Source: Marinobacter subterrani
Lineage (GTDB): Bacteria > Pseudomonadota > Gammaproteobacteria > Pseudomonadales > Oleiphilaceae
Reading direction: 5' to 3'
Assembly: GCF_001045555.1 (NCBI RefSeq)
Contig: NZ_LFBU01000001.1
Location: 806,001-870,000, forward strand
Length of the DNA stretch: 64,000 bases
The notes below the pieces were generated by a model. The model saw nothing but the letters and a program-made list of their open reading frames with translations, did no database searches and had not been told where the DNA came from. Of the stretch, positions 1 to 8,473 are shown piece by piece; the first letter of the stretch is position 1; each line of letters starts with the position of its first letter. The position numbers and the translations under genes are program-made.

Positions 1-211
1 CATAGAGTCCCTGCTGGGCTTTGGTCGTGGACTTGATATGCCACGGAATCAGCCTCATACCCAGGCCTGCGGCCATTTCCTCCGCCAGCAGGGTTTTCCC
101 GGTGCCCGGCTCGCCCTTGATCAACAGCGGACGCTGGAGCGTGATCGCGGCGTTGACGGCCATTTGCAGGTCATCGGTGGCAACGTATTTCTCGGTACCG
201 GTAAACTTCAT
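1..211 (-). CDS. MoxR-family AAA+ ATPase, N-terminal part (runs off window)
   Basis: Only the first 70 codons lie in the window; the rest continues beyond base 1. The ATG is at 211 on the minus strand. The visible peptide has a Walker A motif, GEPGTGKT, near residue 33, preceded by a short segment reading LQRPLLIKGE, which is typical of MoxR-type AAA+ ATPases. Members of this family commonly work as chaperones with a von Willebrand factor A (VWA) protein encoded next door, and the next gene upstream on the same strand is a VWA protein. The family call is firm; the substrate is unknown. Confidence 0.85.
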   Translation of the reverse strand, partial: MKFTGTEKYVATDDLQMAVNAAITLQRPLLIKGEPGTGKTLLAEEMAAGLGMRLIPWHIKSTTKAQQGLY

Positions 212-229
212 GGGTCTGGTTCCTGTCGG

Positions 230-2269
230 TTACTTTTTCGGATCTTTTTCGTCGGCTTGTTTTTTCGGATCGTTATCCGGCAAACCGGATTCATCCTCAT
301 CGAAATCGGGCAGATCGTCGAACTCGGACAGGTCAAAATCCTCCAGTCCGAATTCTTCGTCGTCTTCTTCCTCCGGAGCGTCGGCATCGGAGGGATCGGC
401 AACATCTTCCAGCTCCGGGATTTCCTCGTCCGCTTCGTGTTCATCGATGACCGCCTCGAGTTCCGACATATCGTCGGCCGGAGCCTCTTCGGTGACCTCC
501 GGTATTTCCTCCGGTTCTGGTTCTGGTTCTGGTTCTGGTTCCGGTTCCGGTTCTGGCTCAGGTTCCGGCTCGGCTTCTGGCTCCGGATCGGCATCCTCTT
601 CCAGATCGTCGATCGTTTCCCGATCAGCCGCAGCGGCGGCCTGGGCTTCCTGGTGCTTGCGACGTTGGCGGATGACGGCCCAGACCACGCCGGCTAACAG
701 GGCAATGCCACCGGCACCCGCCGCAAGCACCCAGAGGGGAACCGGCAAGGCGCTGGTGTCTTCCTCCGGATCCTGGGCATTCGGTGCCGCAGTATCTGCG
801 GGCGTTGCAGAGGTCTTTTCAGGTGGCGCTGAGGGCTCTTTACCCTGAGCTAATGGCTCCTCCACCTGACTGACATCGATGGGCGGAACAATTGTTGGCT
901 GGGCCTGTTCAACAGGGGGTACTGGCACTTCGGCCTTCGGCTGCGGCTCTTGCGGCAAACCGGCAACCGAGCCATCCGGGGCGGCGCCTTCCGGAACGGT
1001 ATATCCCACCGACGCGCTGAACTTGCGGCTGAAGGTCTGGCCGTCCGCGATGACCGCAATCTCGTACAGGCCCGGGGCCGGCAGGCGATTGACCGTATCA
1101 CGGTAGATGCCGTCTTCCGGCGGCTGCCCTTCTGACAGAACCTTGGTTCCGCTGCGACCATCCTCGGAGGTGATGGTCAGACTGACCTCCAGAACTCCGA
1201 GGAAGTCCGGATTGGTGATCTTGTCCTGCTGTTCGAAAAACGCGATCTCGATAGCCAGCGGCTCTTGCGCAGAGAAGCTGGTGGACAACGGGTTGACTAC
1301 CATTCGCAGGTCGCTGACAACCGTCACCCGGCTGCCCTCACCCAGTTCGCCGTTGATACGCCACTGGCCTGCCACCGGCTCATTCACCGTAATCAGGTCG
1401 TACCCGGCTTCACGAACCCAGCGGACGTTATCCGGCGAATCCGCCAGGTTAACCACCTTTTCGTCCGGTCGGATCAGCTCCAGTTCCCGCGTGGCGGAGG
1501 TTTCGGCTTCGCCCCAGAAAATCAGGGCGGTGAATTCCCGAACGCCGTCGTCAACGGTAAAGCCATTGCCCTCAATGGGAATCTGCTCCTGGGGGGCGGC
1601 CGTGTTCAGGGCCTCCAGGAATGCGAGGTTCAGTTCATCTGCGGTTTCCGCAACCTGGTAGCGGCCGCCAGACATTTTGGCCAGCGCTCTAAGAAACTCG
1701 GTATCACCGGCCTCAGACAGCGCAATCGGGTGGAAGGTGGCGCCGTTGGCAACCAGCGCCGGCACAACCTTTTCCAGAATGCGCTGCTCCTCGGCGGCAT
1801 TGGCAGCCGGATCTTTGGAAATGTCGACCTTGCCATCGGTCAGCAGAATGAAGTGCGTCCGGCTCAGATCACCGTCGGTGTAGTAGCCATCGCTGGCCAC
1901 TTCAATGGCTTTGCCCAGGTTGGTTCTCAGGGCCACGGAATTGATCTGCTCCGAGCGCTCTATGGCGGTTTCGCGCCACTGACCGGTCACCTCGCGGTGC
2001 GGAACCAGCATGTTCACATACTGCCCGAAGGTCCAGACACCCGCTGTGGCACCCTCGGGCAGGAGCCGGGCCAGCAGGCGCACGGCCGGTTGGCGAAGGT
2101 TCCCGGGATCGCTGTCCTTCATGGAACCGGAGATGTCGACAATAATCCGCACATCCGGCTTCGCAGGCAACTGAACATCGCCAGTTTCCTGTGCCGCCGC
2201 CAGCGTTGACAGACTAACGGCAAAAATCAGTGCAAGCAGGCCCATCAACCGTGGCATAACGACTCTCAC
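230..2269 (-). CDS. VWA-domain membrane protein with acidic Glu-Pro tail
   Basis: A 679-aa protein starting with a signal peptide (cleavage probably after residue 26, LAAAQ). A VWA domain follows, with the metal-binding DxSxS motif seen as DISGS near residue 46. A single transmembrane helix lies near residues 512-534, followed by basic residues. The last 139 residues form a very acidic tail with about a dozen Glu-Pro units. The likely topology is a periplasmic VWA domain with a cytoplasmic acidic tail. It lies 18 bp upstream of the MoxR ATPase gene, the usual MoxR/VWA pairing, which suggests chaperone-assisted assembly or metal insertion on an unknown partner. The exact role cannot be inferred. 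Confidence 0.85.
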   Translation of the reverse strand: MRVVMPRLMGLLALIFAVSLSTLAAAQETGDVQLPAKPDVRIIVDISGSMKDSDPGNLRQPAVRLLARLLPEGATAGVWTFGQYVNMLVPHREVTGQWRETAIERSEQINSVALRTNLGKAIEVASDGYYTDGDLSRTHFILLTDGKVDISKDPAANAAEEQRILEKVVPALVANGATFHPIALSEAGDTEFLRALAKMSGGRYQVAETADELNLAFLEALNTAAPQEQIPIEGNGFTVDDGVREFTALIFWGEAETSATRELELIRPDEKVVNLADSPDNVRWVREAGYDLITVNEPVAGQWRINGELGEGSRVTVVSDLRMVVNPLSTSFSAQEPLAIEIAFFEQQDKITNPDFLGVLEVSLTITSEDGRSGTKVLSEGQPPEDGIYRDTVNRLPAPGLYEIAVIADGQTFSRKFSASVGYTVPEGAAPDGSVAGLPQEPQPKAEVPVPPVEQAQPTIVPPIDVSQVEEPLAQGKEPSAPPEKTSATPADTAAPNAQDPEEDTSALPVPLWVLAAGAGGIALLAGVVWAVIRQRRKHQEAQAAAAADRETIDDLEEDADPEPEAEPEPEPEPEPEPEPEPEPEPEEIPEVTEEAPADDMSELEAVIDEHEADEEIPELEDVADPSDADAPEEEDDEEFGLEDFDLSEFDDLPDFDEDESGLPDNDPKKQADEKDPKK
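512..590. repeat. Hexanucleotide tandem repeat inside the VWA gene
   Basis: About 13 units of a 6-base repeat (GGTTCT and close variants such as GGTTCC and GGCTCC on the plus strand) encode the Glu-Pro run in the tail of the VWA protein. Because the unit is 6 bases, gain or loss of copies changes tail length by two residues without breaking the frame. Neighbouring units at the 5' side are nearly identical, as expected for recent slippage. Confidence 0.8.
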
Positions 2270-2300
2270 AGCGGTCTTCCATTCTTGTTATTCATCAGCG

Positions 2301-2645
2301 TTAACGACTAACCAGGCGATAACGAACCAGATCAAGCAACCAGACCAGGAGCATGACCAGGCCGGCAAGCCCCAGATTGAATAACGCCCGCCCGGCCGCG
2401 TCGGCATTTCCCAGAATCATCTCATAGCCGGCGAACAGCCAGGCCGGTATCCACCAGTTCTCGAAAATCTGCGACTCGACGGGAGTCAGCAAGAGTGCGA
2501 CCAGCGCAGCAAGAAGCAGGGTTCTCAGGCCGTACAGTGGCAGGAAGCGAGTGAGGCGCTTCATCATGTAAAAGAACACGACAAAGGCTATCGCGTAAGC
2601 GGCCCAGAAAATGCTGTAGGCCAGTTGTGCATCGGTATCAATCAT
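2301..2645 (-). CDS. Small integral membrane protein, unknown function
   Basis: A 114-aa hydrophobic protein with about three or four predicted membrane helices (near residues 10-27, 38-57, 66-75 and 88-107) and no recognisable catalytic motif. Its start codon shares one base with the stop of the YcgN gene, so it is probably translated from the same message. It lies between the YcgN and VWA genes, all on the minus strand. The coding call is supported by its tight packing and strong hydrophobic pattern; no function is assigned. Confidence 0.75.
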   Translation of the reverse strand: MIDTDAQLAYSIFWAAYAIAFVVFFYMMKRLTRFLPLYGLRTLLLAALVALLLTPVESQIFENWWIPAWLFAGYEMILGNADAAGRALFNLGLAGLVMLLVWLLDLVRYRLVSR

Positions 2646-3091
2646 TACAGAATCCAGTGAATGATGTGTTCTTCCCAGTCCTCTTCCGGCACCCGGGCCT
2701 CAGAGATAGCCCGGTGACGGATGGAAACGCCCGCTTCGTGCACCGACTCCGGGTCCCCACTGCGAAGCGGGTGCCAGTCAGCCAGCGGCCGGCTTTCCGC
2801 CAGGGTTCGGTAGGCGCAGGTGTAAGGAAGCCAATGGTAGTCCGTGACGGTACCCGGTGTCAGCACCGTGCATTCCGGGACTTTATCCAACCGCTCTTCA
2901 TAGACGGTACAACGGCAGGTTTGCTCATCCATGTACCGGCACACCAGATCGGTGTGATACACCTCGCCGGTGTCTTCATCTTCCAGCTTGTTCAGGCAGC
3001 ATTTGCCGCAGCCGTCACACAGGGATTCCCATTCCCCGGGTGTCATCTCATCCAGACGTTTGCGTTGCCAGAACGGCACCTGGGCAATCAT
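2645..3091 (-). CDS. ycgN: YcgN/YkgJ-type cysteine-cluster protein
   Basis: A 148-aa protein of the UPF0260 (YcgN) family. The diagnostic cysteine cluster is visible: CDGCGKCC near residue 26, then further cysteines in the following 35 residues (VCRYMD, TCRCTVY, PEC), a pattern thought to bind zinc or an iron-sulfur centre. Length matches the family. It overlaps the upstream ycgL gene by 4 bp, the same order found in many gammaproteobacteria, so the two are probably translationally coupled. The biochemical role is not established. Confidence 0.9.
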   Translation of the reverse strand: MIAQVPFWQRKRLDEMTPGEWESLCDGCGKCCLNKLEDEDTGEVYHTDLVCRYMDEQTCRCTVYEERLDKVPECTVLTPGTVTDYHWLPYTCAYRTLAESRPLADWHPLRSGDPESVHEAGVSIRHRAISEARVPEEDWEEHIIHWIL

Positions 3092-3381
3092 GGATTGCGC
3101 TGCTCCGGTTTTCTCCGGAAGTCCACCACATAGCCATCCTGCTCTTCGGGCATCTGGAGGAAGAAGTCTTTGTCCCCGATGGCCTCAAGCACCTGTTTGC
3201 CGGTTGTCCGGGCCAGTTTTCGATCCGGTGTCAGCACCAGATCCATCGAATGCACGGGCTGCCCGAAAATACCGCGCAGGCTCTCCGGCAGCTCCTCCCA
3301 CTCCTGGCCACGTCGGACAAAAATGTAGGTGTCGCGCTTTTTGCTGCTACGGAATACAGAAACAAATTCCCGCTTTTTCAT
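3088..3381 (-). CDS. ycgL: YcgL-domain protein
   Basis: A 97-aa protein matching the small YcgL family (UPF0745): it opens with a short basic strand, then a conserved SSKKRDTYIFV segment, and has the family length. It overlaps RNase D upstream and YcgN downstream by 4 bp each, the conserved rnd-ycgL-ycgN order. No enzymatic activity is established for the family, so only the family name is given. Confidence 0.9.
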   Translation of the reverse strand: MKKREFVSVFRSSKKRDTYIFVRRGQEWEELPESLRGIFGQPVHSMDLVLTPDRKLARTTGKQVLEAIGDKDFFLQMPEEQDGYVVDFRRKPEQRNP

Positions 3382-4535
3382 GACGTCAGTAATTCCTCGA
3401 TATCAGGGCGAACCGGCGCCAGGATTCTTGCCCGCCAGCCCTGAAAAAATTCATGTTGTGCCAGGTCACGATTCTGCACCAGCTTCTCAAGCCGCTTTCT
3501 TGGCGCTAGTAATTCTATTGGAATATCAGCATCTTCCGCCGCTTTCCTGAACAATCGCTTTAGCTGCTTGAAGAACCCCTGCTGGTCTCTCGACAAGGGC
3601 GGAGCAATGCGCTCGATACCGGAATTATCCGCGGTCGCGCCTTTGCTCACAAGGTCAAGCACGATGTCGCCGTAGCGTCGAACCGCCCCGGACGGCACAC
3701 CCTGAATGTTGGAAAGCGCCTTCGGGGTATCCGGCATGGCCTCGGCGATGGCGATCAGCAATGCGTCCGACAGCACCCGGTTTCGGGGTCGGTCCTGCTT
3801 CTGGCATTCCAGCTCCCGCCAGCGCACCAGTTCCCGGAGCACGCCCTGCTGCTGTGGCGTAAGTGTCCAACCGCCCCGAAGCTTCAGGTAATGATTCTCC
3901 GGATCTTCCTGCCCAGCCAGCTCGTTGGCGAATCGGGTTGACTCCTCGGCCAGAGCAACCTCCAGGCCCCGCTCCCGCAACAAAGCAGTCACCCACTTAT
4001 GCATGGGTTCGAGAAAACGGATATCGTCAACGGCGTAGCGCTGCTGAGCATCGCTCAGGGGCCGGGCCAGCCAGTCAGACCGGGTGGCGGATTTGTCCAG
4101 GGTTTCACCAAACAGCGTCTCCACCAGCCTGGCGTAGCCCAGGGAGAATCCGGCGCCGGCCATGGCAGCACCAATCTGCAAATCAATCACCCCTGCAGGC
4201 TCAAGGTTGAGCCACTGCCGGAACAGCTCCAGATCCTCGCTCATGGCATACAAGAGCTTGGGCGTTTCCGGGTCGGTCAGAATCTCCCGGAAGCGGCGGG
4301 ATTGTTCGGCGACTGCCGGGTCCACCAGACAGAACTGGCCATCCAGGCCGAGCTGGACCAGCCCGGGGATCGGGTAAAAGGTGTTGACCCGTTCGAATTC
4401 CGTATCCAGTGCCAGGGGCTTGCCCGGCGCCCGATCCAGCCATTGGTCGAGCATTTCCGGCTCGCGGATCCAGTGGATGCTGGCCGGTGCCGGGGGAACA
4501 TCAATAGCCGCAGCGGCCTGGGCGGAAATATCCAT
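3378..4535 (-). CDS. rnd: Ribonuclease D
   Basis: A 385-aa 3'-5' exoribonuclease used in trimming tRNA precursors. The DEDDy exonuclease residues are visible: LALDTEFER (Asp44 and Glu46), then MSEDLELF for the second acidic motif, and YAVDDIRFL for the Tyr-Asp motif. An HRDC domain follows from about residue 215 to 295, ending with a typical helical C-terminal region. Length is close to the E. coli enzyme. It heads the rnd-ycgL-ycgN run, with the next gene overlapping by 4 bp. Confidence 0.95.
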   Translation of the reverse strand: MDISAQAAAAIDVPPAPASIHWIREPEMLDQWLDRAPGKPLALDTEFERVNTFYPIPGLVQLGLDGQFCLVDPAVAEQSRRFREILTDPETPKLLYAMSEDLELFRQWLNLEPAGVIDLQIGAAMAGAGFSLGYARLVETLFGETLDKSATRSDWLARPLSDAQQRYAVDDIRFLEPMHKWVTALLRERGLEVALAEESTRFANELAGQEDPENHYLKLRGGWTLTPQQQGVLRELVRWRELECQKQDRPRNRVLSDALLIAIAEAMPDTPKALSNIQGVPSGAVRRYGDIVLDLVSKGATADNSGIERIAPPLSRDQQGFFKQLKRLFRKAAEDADIPIELLAPRKRLEKLVQNRDLAQHEFFQGWRARILAPVRPDIEELLTS

Positions 4536-4553
4536 AGAAGTGCCTGGTCAGAT

Positions 4554-5156
4554 TTATTCGGAGAGAGGTTTTCGGCCCCGGAACGCGTGGGTCAGCGTAA
4601 AGCCGTCGACATAGCCCAGTTCACCACCCACCGGAATGCCGTGGGCCAGTCGGGTGATCAGAATTCCGCGGCCATCAAGCCGGTCGGCAATGTAGTGGGC
4701 TGTGGCTTCACCTTCAACGGTGGGATTGGTGGCAAGAATCAGCTCGGTAACGCCTTCCTCCCGAACCCGCCTCAGCAGCCGTTCGATACCAATTTCTTCG
4801 GGGCCGACGCCATCAATGGGCGACAGGTGACCCATCAACACAAAATAGCTGCCCCGGTAATCACCGGCCTGCTCAATGGCCAGCAGATCCGACGGGCTTT
4901 CCACCACGCACAGCGTTCCCGTGCGACGCAGGGGATTGTCGCAAATGCCGCAGATTTCGGTATCGGCGAAATTCTGGCAACTTTCGCAGCGCCGGACACC
5001 ATTCATGGCCCGGCTCAGGGCGTCCGAGAGACGGGTACCGCCGGAGCGACCCCGTTCCAGCAGGTGAAACGCCATGCGCTGGGCTGTCTTCTGCCCAACG
5101 CCGGGCAGGCAACGAAGGGATTCAACAAGCTCATCAACCAGGGGGCTGAACGCCAT
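4554..5156 (-). CDS. recR: Recombination protein RecR
   Basis: A 200-aa recombination mediator that acts with RecF and RecO in loading RecA at single-stranded gaps. It has the N-terminal helix-hairpin-helix ([16 protein letters not shown]), a Cys4 zinc finger ([16 protein letters not shown], residues 57-72) and a Toprim domain starting at [13 protein letters not shown]. Length is exactly typical. It sits 31 bp after ybaB, in the conserved dnaX-ybaB-recR order. Confidence 0.97.
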   Translation of the reverse strand: MAFSPLVDELVESLRCLPGVGQKTAQRMAFHLLERGRSGGTRLSDALSRAMNGVRRCESCQNFADTEICGICDNPLRRTGTLCVVESPSDLLAIEQAGDYRGSYFVLMGHLSPIDGVGPEEIGIERLLRRVREEGVTELILATNPTVEGEATAHYIADRLDGRGILITRLAHGIPVGGELGYVDGFTLTHAFRGRKPLSE

Positions 5157-5187
5157 GAAATGTCCTCAGACTGCAGCAGGATGGAAT

Positions 5188-5511
5188 TCAGAACGGCATC
5201 TTGAAACCGGCAGGCAGGCCCATGCCAGACATCATACCGGACATCTTTTCCTTCTGGTTCTCCTCAACCCTACGGACCGCATCGTTTACGGCCGCCGCCA
5301 GAAGATCCTCCAGGATGTCCTTTTCCTCCGCCATCAGCGAAGAATCAATATCCACCTTGCGCACATCGTGACGGCCATTCATGGTCACTTTTACCAGCCC
5401 GGCACCGGCTTCACCAGTCACCTCCGCCTTTGCCAGTTCCTCTTGTGCTTTCTGCATATCTTCCTGCATTTTCTGGGCTTTTTTCATCATGTCGCCCATA
5501 TTGTTCATCAT
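5188..5511 (-). CDS. ybaB: YbaB/EbfC nucleoid-associated protein
   Basis: A 107-aa DNA-binding protein of the YbaB/EbfC family, with the N-terminal Met-rich helix ([16 protein letters not shown]) and the central [15 protein letters not shown] strand pair seen in the family. These proteins form dimers that bind DNA without strong sequence preference. It starts 3 bp after the dnaX stop and precedes recR; this three-gene order is widely conserved. Confidence 0.95.
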   Translation of the reverse strand: MMNNMGDMMKKAQKMQEDMQKAQEELAKAEVTGEAGAGLVKVTMNGRHDVRKVDIDSSLMAEEKDILEDLLAAAVNDAVRRVEENQKEKMSGMMSGMGLPAGFKMPF

Positions 5512-5514
5512 GCG

Positions 5515-7221
5515 TTATCTCCTGCTTGTCTCAACCGGCCGGATACTCTCTTCGACTACCCGCGCTTCAAATCGTTCAACAATAGACTGTACGACGGGAT
5601 CCTTCCGAATGGACGCCTCCGCTGCCTCCTGACGCGCCTGCCTCTGGCGTTCCTCATAGGCCGCCGGGGTATTCGGGCCAGGCTCGCCCTGCTCTATACG
5701 TAACTGAGTGGAGTCGCCGAAGTGGTTTCTCAAGGCAGCGAGGATTTTTTCCTCGTGGCGGGTGTTCAGCAGCCTGGCATGGCCCTGGTCGATCACCAGG
5801 GTGATTGTGTCGCCTTCCCGACTCATCGCTCCGTGGCTGGCCAGATTGCCGGGCATACCAACAATGCCGAGGCTTCGGAAATCGCGGTGCCACACGAACT
5901 CACCCTCTGGTTCCGCGGGGATCGGAGATTCAGGCTCCGATGCCGACTCAGGTTGAGACTCAGGCTCCTGCTGAGGCTCTGGTTCCAGCTGAGGTTCAGG
6001 CTCTTGCTCTGAGACGGCTTCCGATCGTGTCGGATACGGCTCGTCGTATTCCTCGGCCGCCGGGTCAGGTTCATCCCGTGGCTCTGAGACCGCACTCTGG
6101 CCGCCGGAGCTGACAGCAGGCGGCTCACGGCGGTCAGTACCGGGGCGGAACGCCAGCATCCGGAGCAGGGTCATTTCGAACCCCATACGGGCATCCGGCG
6201 TAATGGCGAGATCTTTGCGGCCTATCAACGCCGACTGATAGAACAGCTGGGCATCTTCGGCGCTGAGTTTTCGCGCCAGCGCCTGGACCTGCCCGGCATC
6301 GCCAAGGCTGTTATCAGCACTCCCCGGCACCACCTGCTCCATGGTAACCCGGTGAAACAGCGACAGCAGATCCGCCAGAATCACGCTGTAATCCGGGGCA
6401 AAGTCCGAGATCCGGCTGATTTCCGCCAGCAGGGCCGGGCCATCGCCTTCAACCAGGGCATTCACAATGCGCTCGATGTCCCGCTGGTCAATGGTGCCCA
6501 GCATGTTGCTGACATCACTGGCGGCCAGTTTCTGGTCACCAAAGGCGATGGCCTGGTCGGTCAGGCTCAGGGCATCCCGCATGCTGCCGTCGGCGGCGCG
6601 GGCCAGAAGCCAGAGTGCGGGTTCCTCAAAGGGGATCTCCTCCGCGCCCAACACATGCCTCAGGTGGCCGGCAATGTGTTCCGGGGTCATCCGCTTGAGG
6701 TTGAACTGAAGGCACCGGGAAAGCACCGTCACCGGCAATTTCTGGGGGTCGGTCGTCGCGAGCAGAAACTTGACGTGTTCCGGCGGCTCCTCAAGGGTTT
6801 TCAGGAAGGCATTGAAGGACTGGTTGGTCAGCATGTGCACCTCGTCAATGAGGTACACCTTGTAGCGGCCGCGGCTGGGCGCGTACTGGACGTTGTCGGT
6901 CAGTTCCCGCATGTCATCCACGCCGGTGCGGGAGGCGGCATCGATCTCGATCAGATCAACAAAGCGCCCCTCCTGAATCTCCCGGCAACTGGAGCATTCG
7001 CCGCAGGGATTCGGGGTAATACCGGTTTCGCAGTTCAGGCAGCGCGCCAGAAGCCGGCCGATGGTCGTTTTGCCCACCCCACGGGTACCGGTGAACAGAT
7101 AGGCGTGGTGCAAACGCTGGCTTTCCAGGGCGTGAATCAACGCCTGGAGCACGTGTTCCTGGCCCACCATGTCCTGAAAGGTCCGTGGGCGCCATTTACG
7201 GGCAAGTACCTGGTAGCTCAT
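5515..7221 (-). CDS. dnaX: DNA polymerase III subunits tau/gamma
   Basis: A 568-aa clamp-loader ATPase. Walker A is FTGTRGVGKTT near residue 43, followed by a zinc-binding cluster (CETGITPNPCGECSSC) and the Walker B region LIDEVHML. The C-terminal third contains a Glu-Pro rich linker (near residues 395-435) and then the polymerase-binding tau domain. I looked for the A-AAA-AAG slippery heptamer that E. coli uses to make gamma; the only A-rich run is around 5742, reads into ATC and does not match it, so a separate gamma product is not supported here. The SRP RNA gene lies just upstream. Confidence 0.97.
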   Translation of the reverse strand: MSYQVLARKWRPRTFQDMVGQEHVLQALIHALESQRLHHAYLFTGTRGVGKTTIGRLLARCLNCETGITPNPCGECSSCREIQEGRFVDLIEIDAASRTGVDDMRELTDNVQYAPSRGRYKVYLIDEVHMLTNQSFNAFLKTLEEPPEHVKFLLATTDPQKLPVTVLSRCLQFNLKRMTPEHIAGHLRHVLGAEEIPFEEPALWLLARAADGSMRDALSLTDQAIAFGDQKLAASDVSNMLGTIDQRDIERIVNALVEGDGPALLAEISRISDFAPDYSVILADLLSLFHRVTMEQVVPGSADNSLGDAGQVQALARKLSAEDAQLFYQSALIGRKDLAITPDARMGFEMTLLRMLAFRPGTDRREPPAVSSGGQSAVSEPRDEPDPAAEEYDEPYPTRSEAVSEQEPEPQLEPEPQQEPESQPESASEPESPIPAEPEGEFVWHRDFRSLGIVGMPGNLASHGAMSREGDTITLVIDQGHARLLNTRHEEKILAALRNHFGDSTQLRIEQGEPGPNTPAAYEERQRQARQEAAEASIRKDPVVQSIVERFEARVVEESIRPVETSRR

Positions 7222-7378
7222 GTTCCGCCAACTGCAGTTAAAAACGGCTCTAACCTTAGCACGGACAAAGATTCAGAAGAAGCAGACGTGGTCCCCGAAA
7301 TACGCAGAAAAGTGAACGGGTATCGGGGGAAATCAGGGAGATAGAAAAAAGATAGAAGCGAAAGAGAAGGGAAAACTG

Positions 7379-7490
7379 GGGGTGACTCCATCAGCGACAC
7401 CCCGGCACACAATTCCACCGCTTCGGCTGCTCCCTTCCGGGCCTGACCGGGTTCACGGTTTCATGTTGCGGAGGCACCAATGGAGCCACC
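7379..7490 (-). ncRNA. ffs: Signal recognition particle RNA (4.5S)
   Basis: The minus strand holds the conserved SRP domain IV core, GGTCAGGCCCGGAAGGGAGC, followed by AGCC and a complementary closing arm containing TGTGCCGGG. The ends pair: GGTGGCTCCAT at the 5' side with ATGGAGTCACC at the 3' side, giving the expected long hairpin of about 110 nt. Bacterial SRP RNA binds Ffh and targets membrane proteins to FtsY. Position next to dnaX is common. The end coordinates are inferred from the terminal pairing. Confidence 0.95.
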
Positions 7491-7529
7491 ATAACGGCGT
7501 TTCAGGACAATTCCCTGAAAGCGGCGCGC

Positions 7530-7558
7530 ATCTTAGCAAAAGGGTTTGCCGACTACAA
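7530..7558 (-). promoter_or_regulatory. Probable sigma-70 promoter of the SRP RNA
   Basis: On the minus strand, TTGTAG (7558-7553) and TAAGAT (7535-7530) are separated by exactly 17 bases, a sensible -35/-10 pair. Transcription would start near 7523. The leader before the mature RNA contains a 7-bp hairpin (TTTCAGG / CCTGAAA around 7500-7521). A processed 5' leader is known for E. coli 4.5S RNA; that it is processed here is inferred. Confidence 0.55.
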
Positions 7559-7605
7559 CGAGAAATCCAGAGCAACCCCAATCAGCCCTTATCGCAGGGG
7601 CATCT

Positions 7606-8355
7606 TTACAGCGGAAGTGGCACCTCATCCTGGCGGAACCAGCAGGCCAGGCTGTAACGGGTACGATTAGCCGGCAGTACTTCATGGGGTATCTCTTCGC
7701 TCATGAACAGCGCCATGCGCCCGGCCTCTGGCAAGACCGTACCGCACACCTCATGTTCACTGTCCCGATTGAATACCTGAAGCATGCCACCGTCCGCTGC
7801 CTGCCAGTCCTCGTTCAGGTAAAGCACCAGGCTGACCACCCGCGACGCCCTGCCCTGAAAACTGTCCAGGTGCTTCTTGTAGAAGTCACCGGGGTGATAG
7901 GTGGCGTAATGGGTCTCGAACCGTTTCAGGCCCAGAAACAGTCTCTGGTTCAAGCCCTGGCGAATTGTGTCAAAGAATTCAAACAGCGCCGCCTGAGGCA
8001 CGGTAACGCCTTGCAGCCAGGCGATCTTGTCACGGCGCACAGATCGGTCACGTACCAGATCATTGCCACGCCCAATGCCGGCCTTCTTCATGGCAGCGGT
8101 GCGATCCAGAATGGCAACTTCCTGCTGCAGTGCCGCCAGCAGATCAAGACCGAGCCGGTCACGCACATCCAGCGTCATCCAGCCCTGCTCGCTCAAGCCC
8201 TCGGCCAGCTTATCCAGCCAGGCCCCGGTGACAGCCTCAGTGCGGTCGTGAGCGAGATCCACAGGCCGGATATCACTGCCAGCCACGGCATCCTGCGCCA
8301 TACTGGCGGGCGTGATCAGGGGGTCATGAATGGGAGTGACAACCGGCGTTTCCAT
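7606..8355 (-). CDS. 2-oxoglutarate/Fe(II)-dependent oxygenase
   Basis: A 249-aa protein with the prolyl-4-hydroxylase-like 2OG-Fe(II) fold in its C-terminal half. The iron triad is visible as HLD (His162, Asp164) and His224 in IPHEVLP, with Arg231 in the expected 2-oxoglutarate position. The phrase YHPGDFYKKHLDSF matches soluble P4H-type enzymes. The N-terminal 120 residues are less conserved. The gene is divergent from the mutarotase gene with about 118 bp between. The substrate is unknown; a protein side-chain hydroxylase is plausible. Confidence 0.85.
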   Translation of the reverse strand: METPVVTPIHDPLITPASMAQDAVAGSDIRPVDLAHDRTEAVTGAWLDKLAEGLSEQGWMTLDVRDRLGLDLLAALQQEVAILDRTAAMKKAGIGRGNDLVRDRSVRRDKIAWLQGVTVPQAALFEFFDTIRQGLNQRLFLGLKRFETHYATYHPGDFYKKHLDSFQGRASRVVSLVLYLNEDWQAADGGMLQVFNRDSEHEVCGTVLPEAGRMALFMSEEIPHEVLPANRTRYSLACWFRQDEVPLPL

Positions 8356-8473
8356 CGGCGAGCCTCGTACAGAATTTGAGCGTATTTTAGGCGCAATTGT
8401 CGCCGGAGCGGCAGTTTTAATTTACTCTCTGTGTAGGCAAATACACTTAACAGGGATTGATAAGTCACTCACC

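Noticed and set aside
3999..5204. 401-codon plus-strand frame across rnd and recR
   Set aside because: Lies entirely antisense to RNase D and RecR, both identified by catalytic and zinc-finger motifs.
5515..7221. Programmed frameshift in dnaX to make gamma
   Set aside because: No A-AAA-AAG heptamer with following stop was found; the only A-run in the minus strand (near 5742) reads GAA AAA ATC and is not a match.
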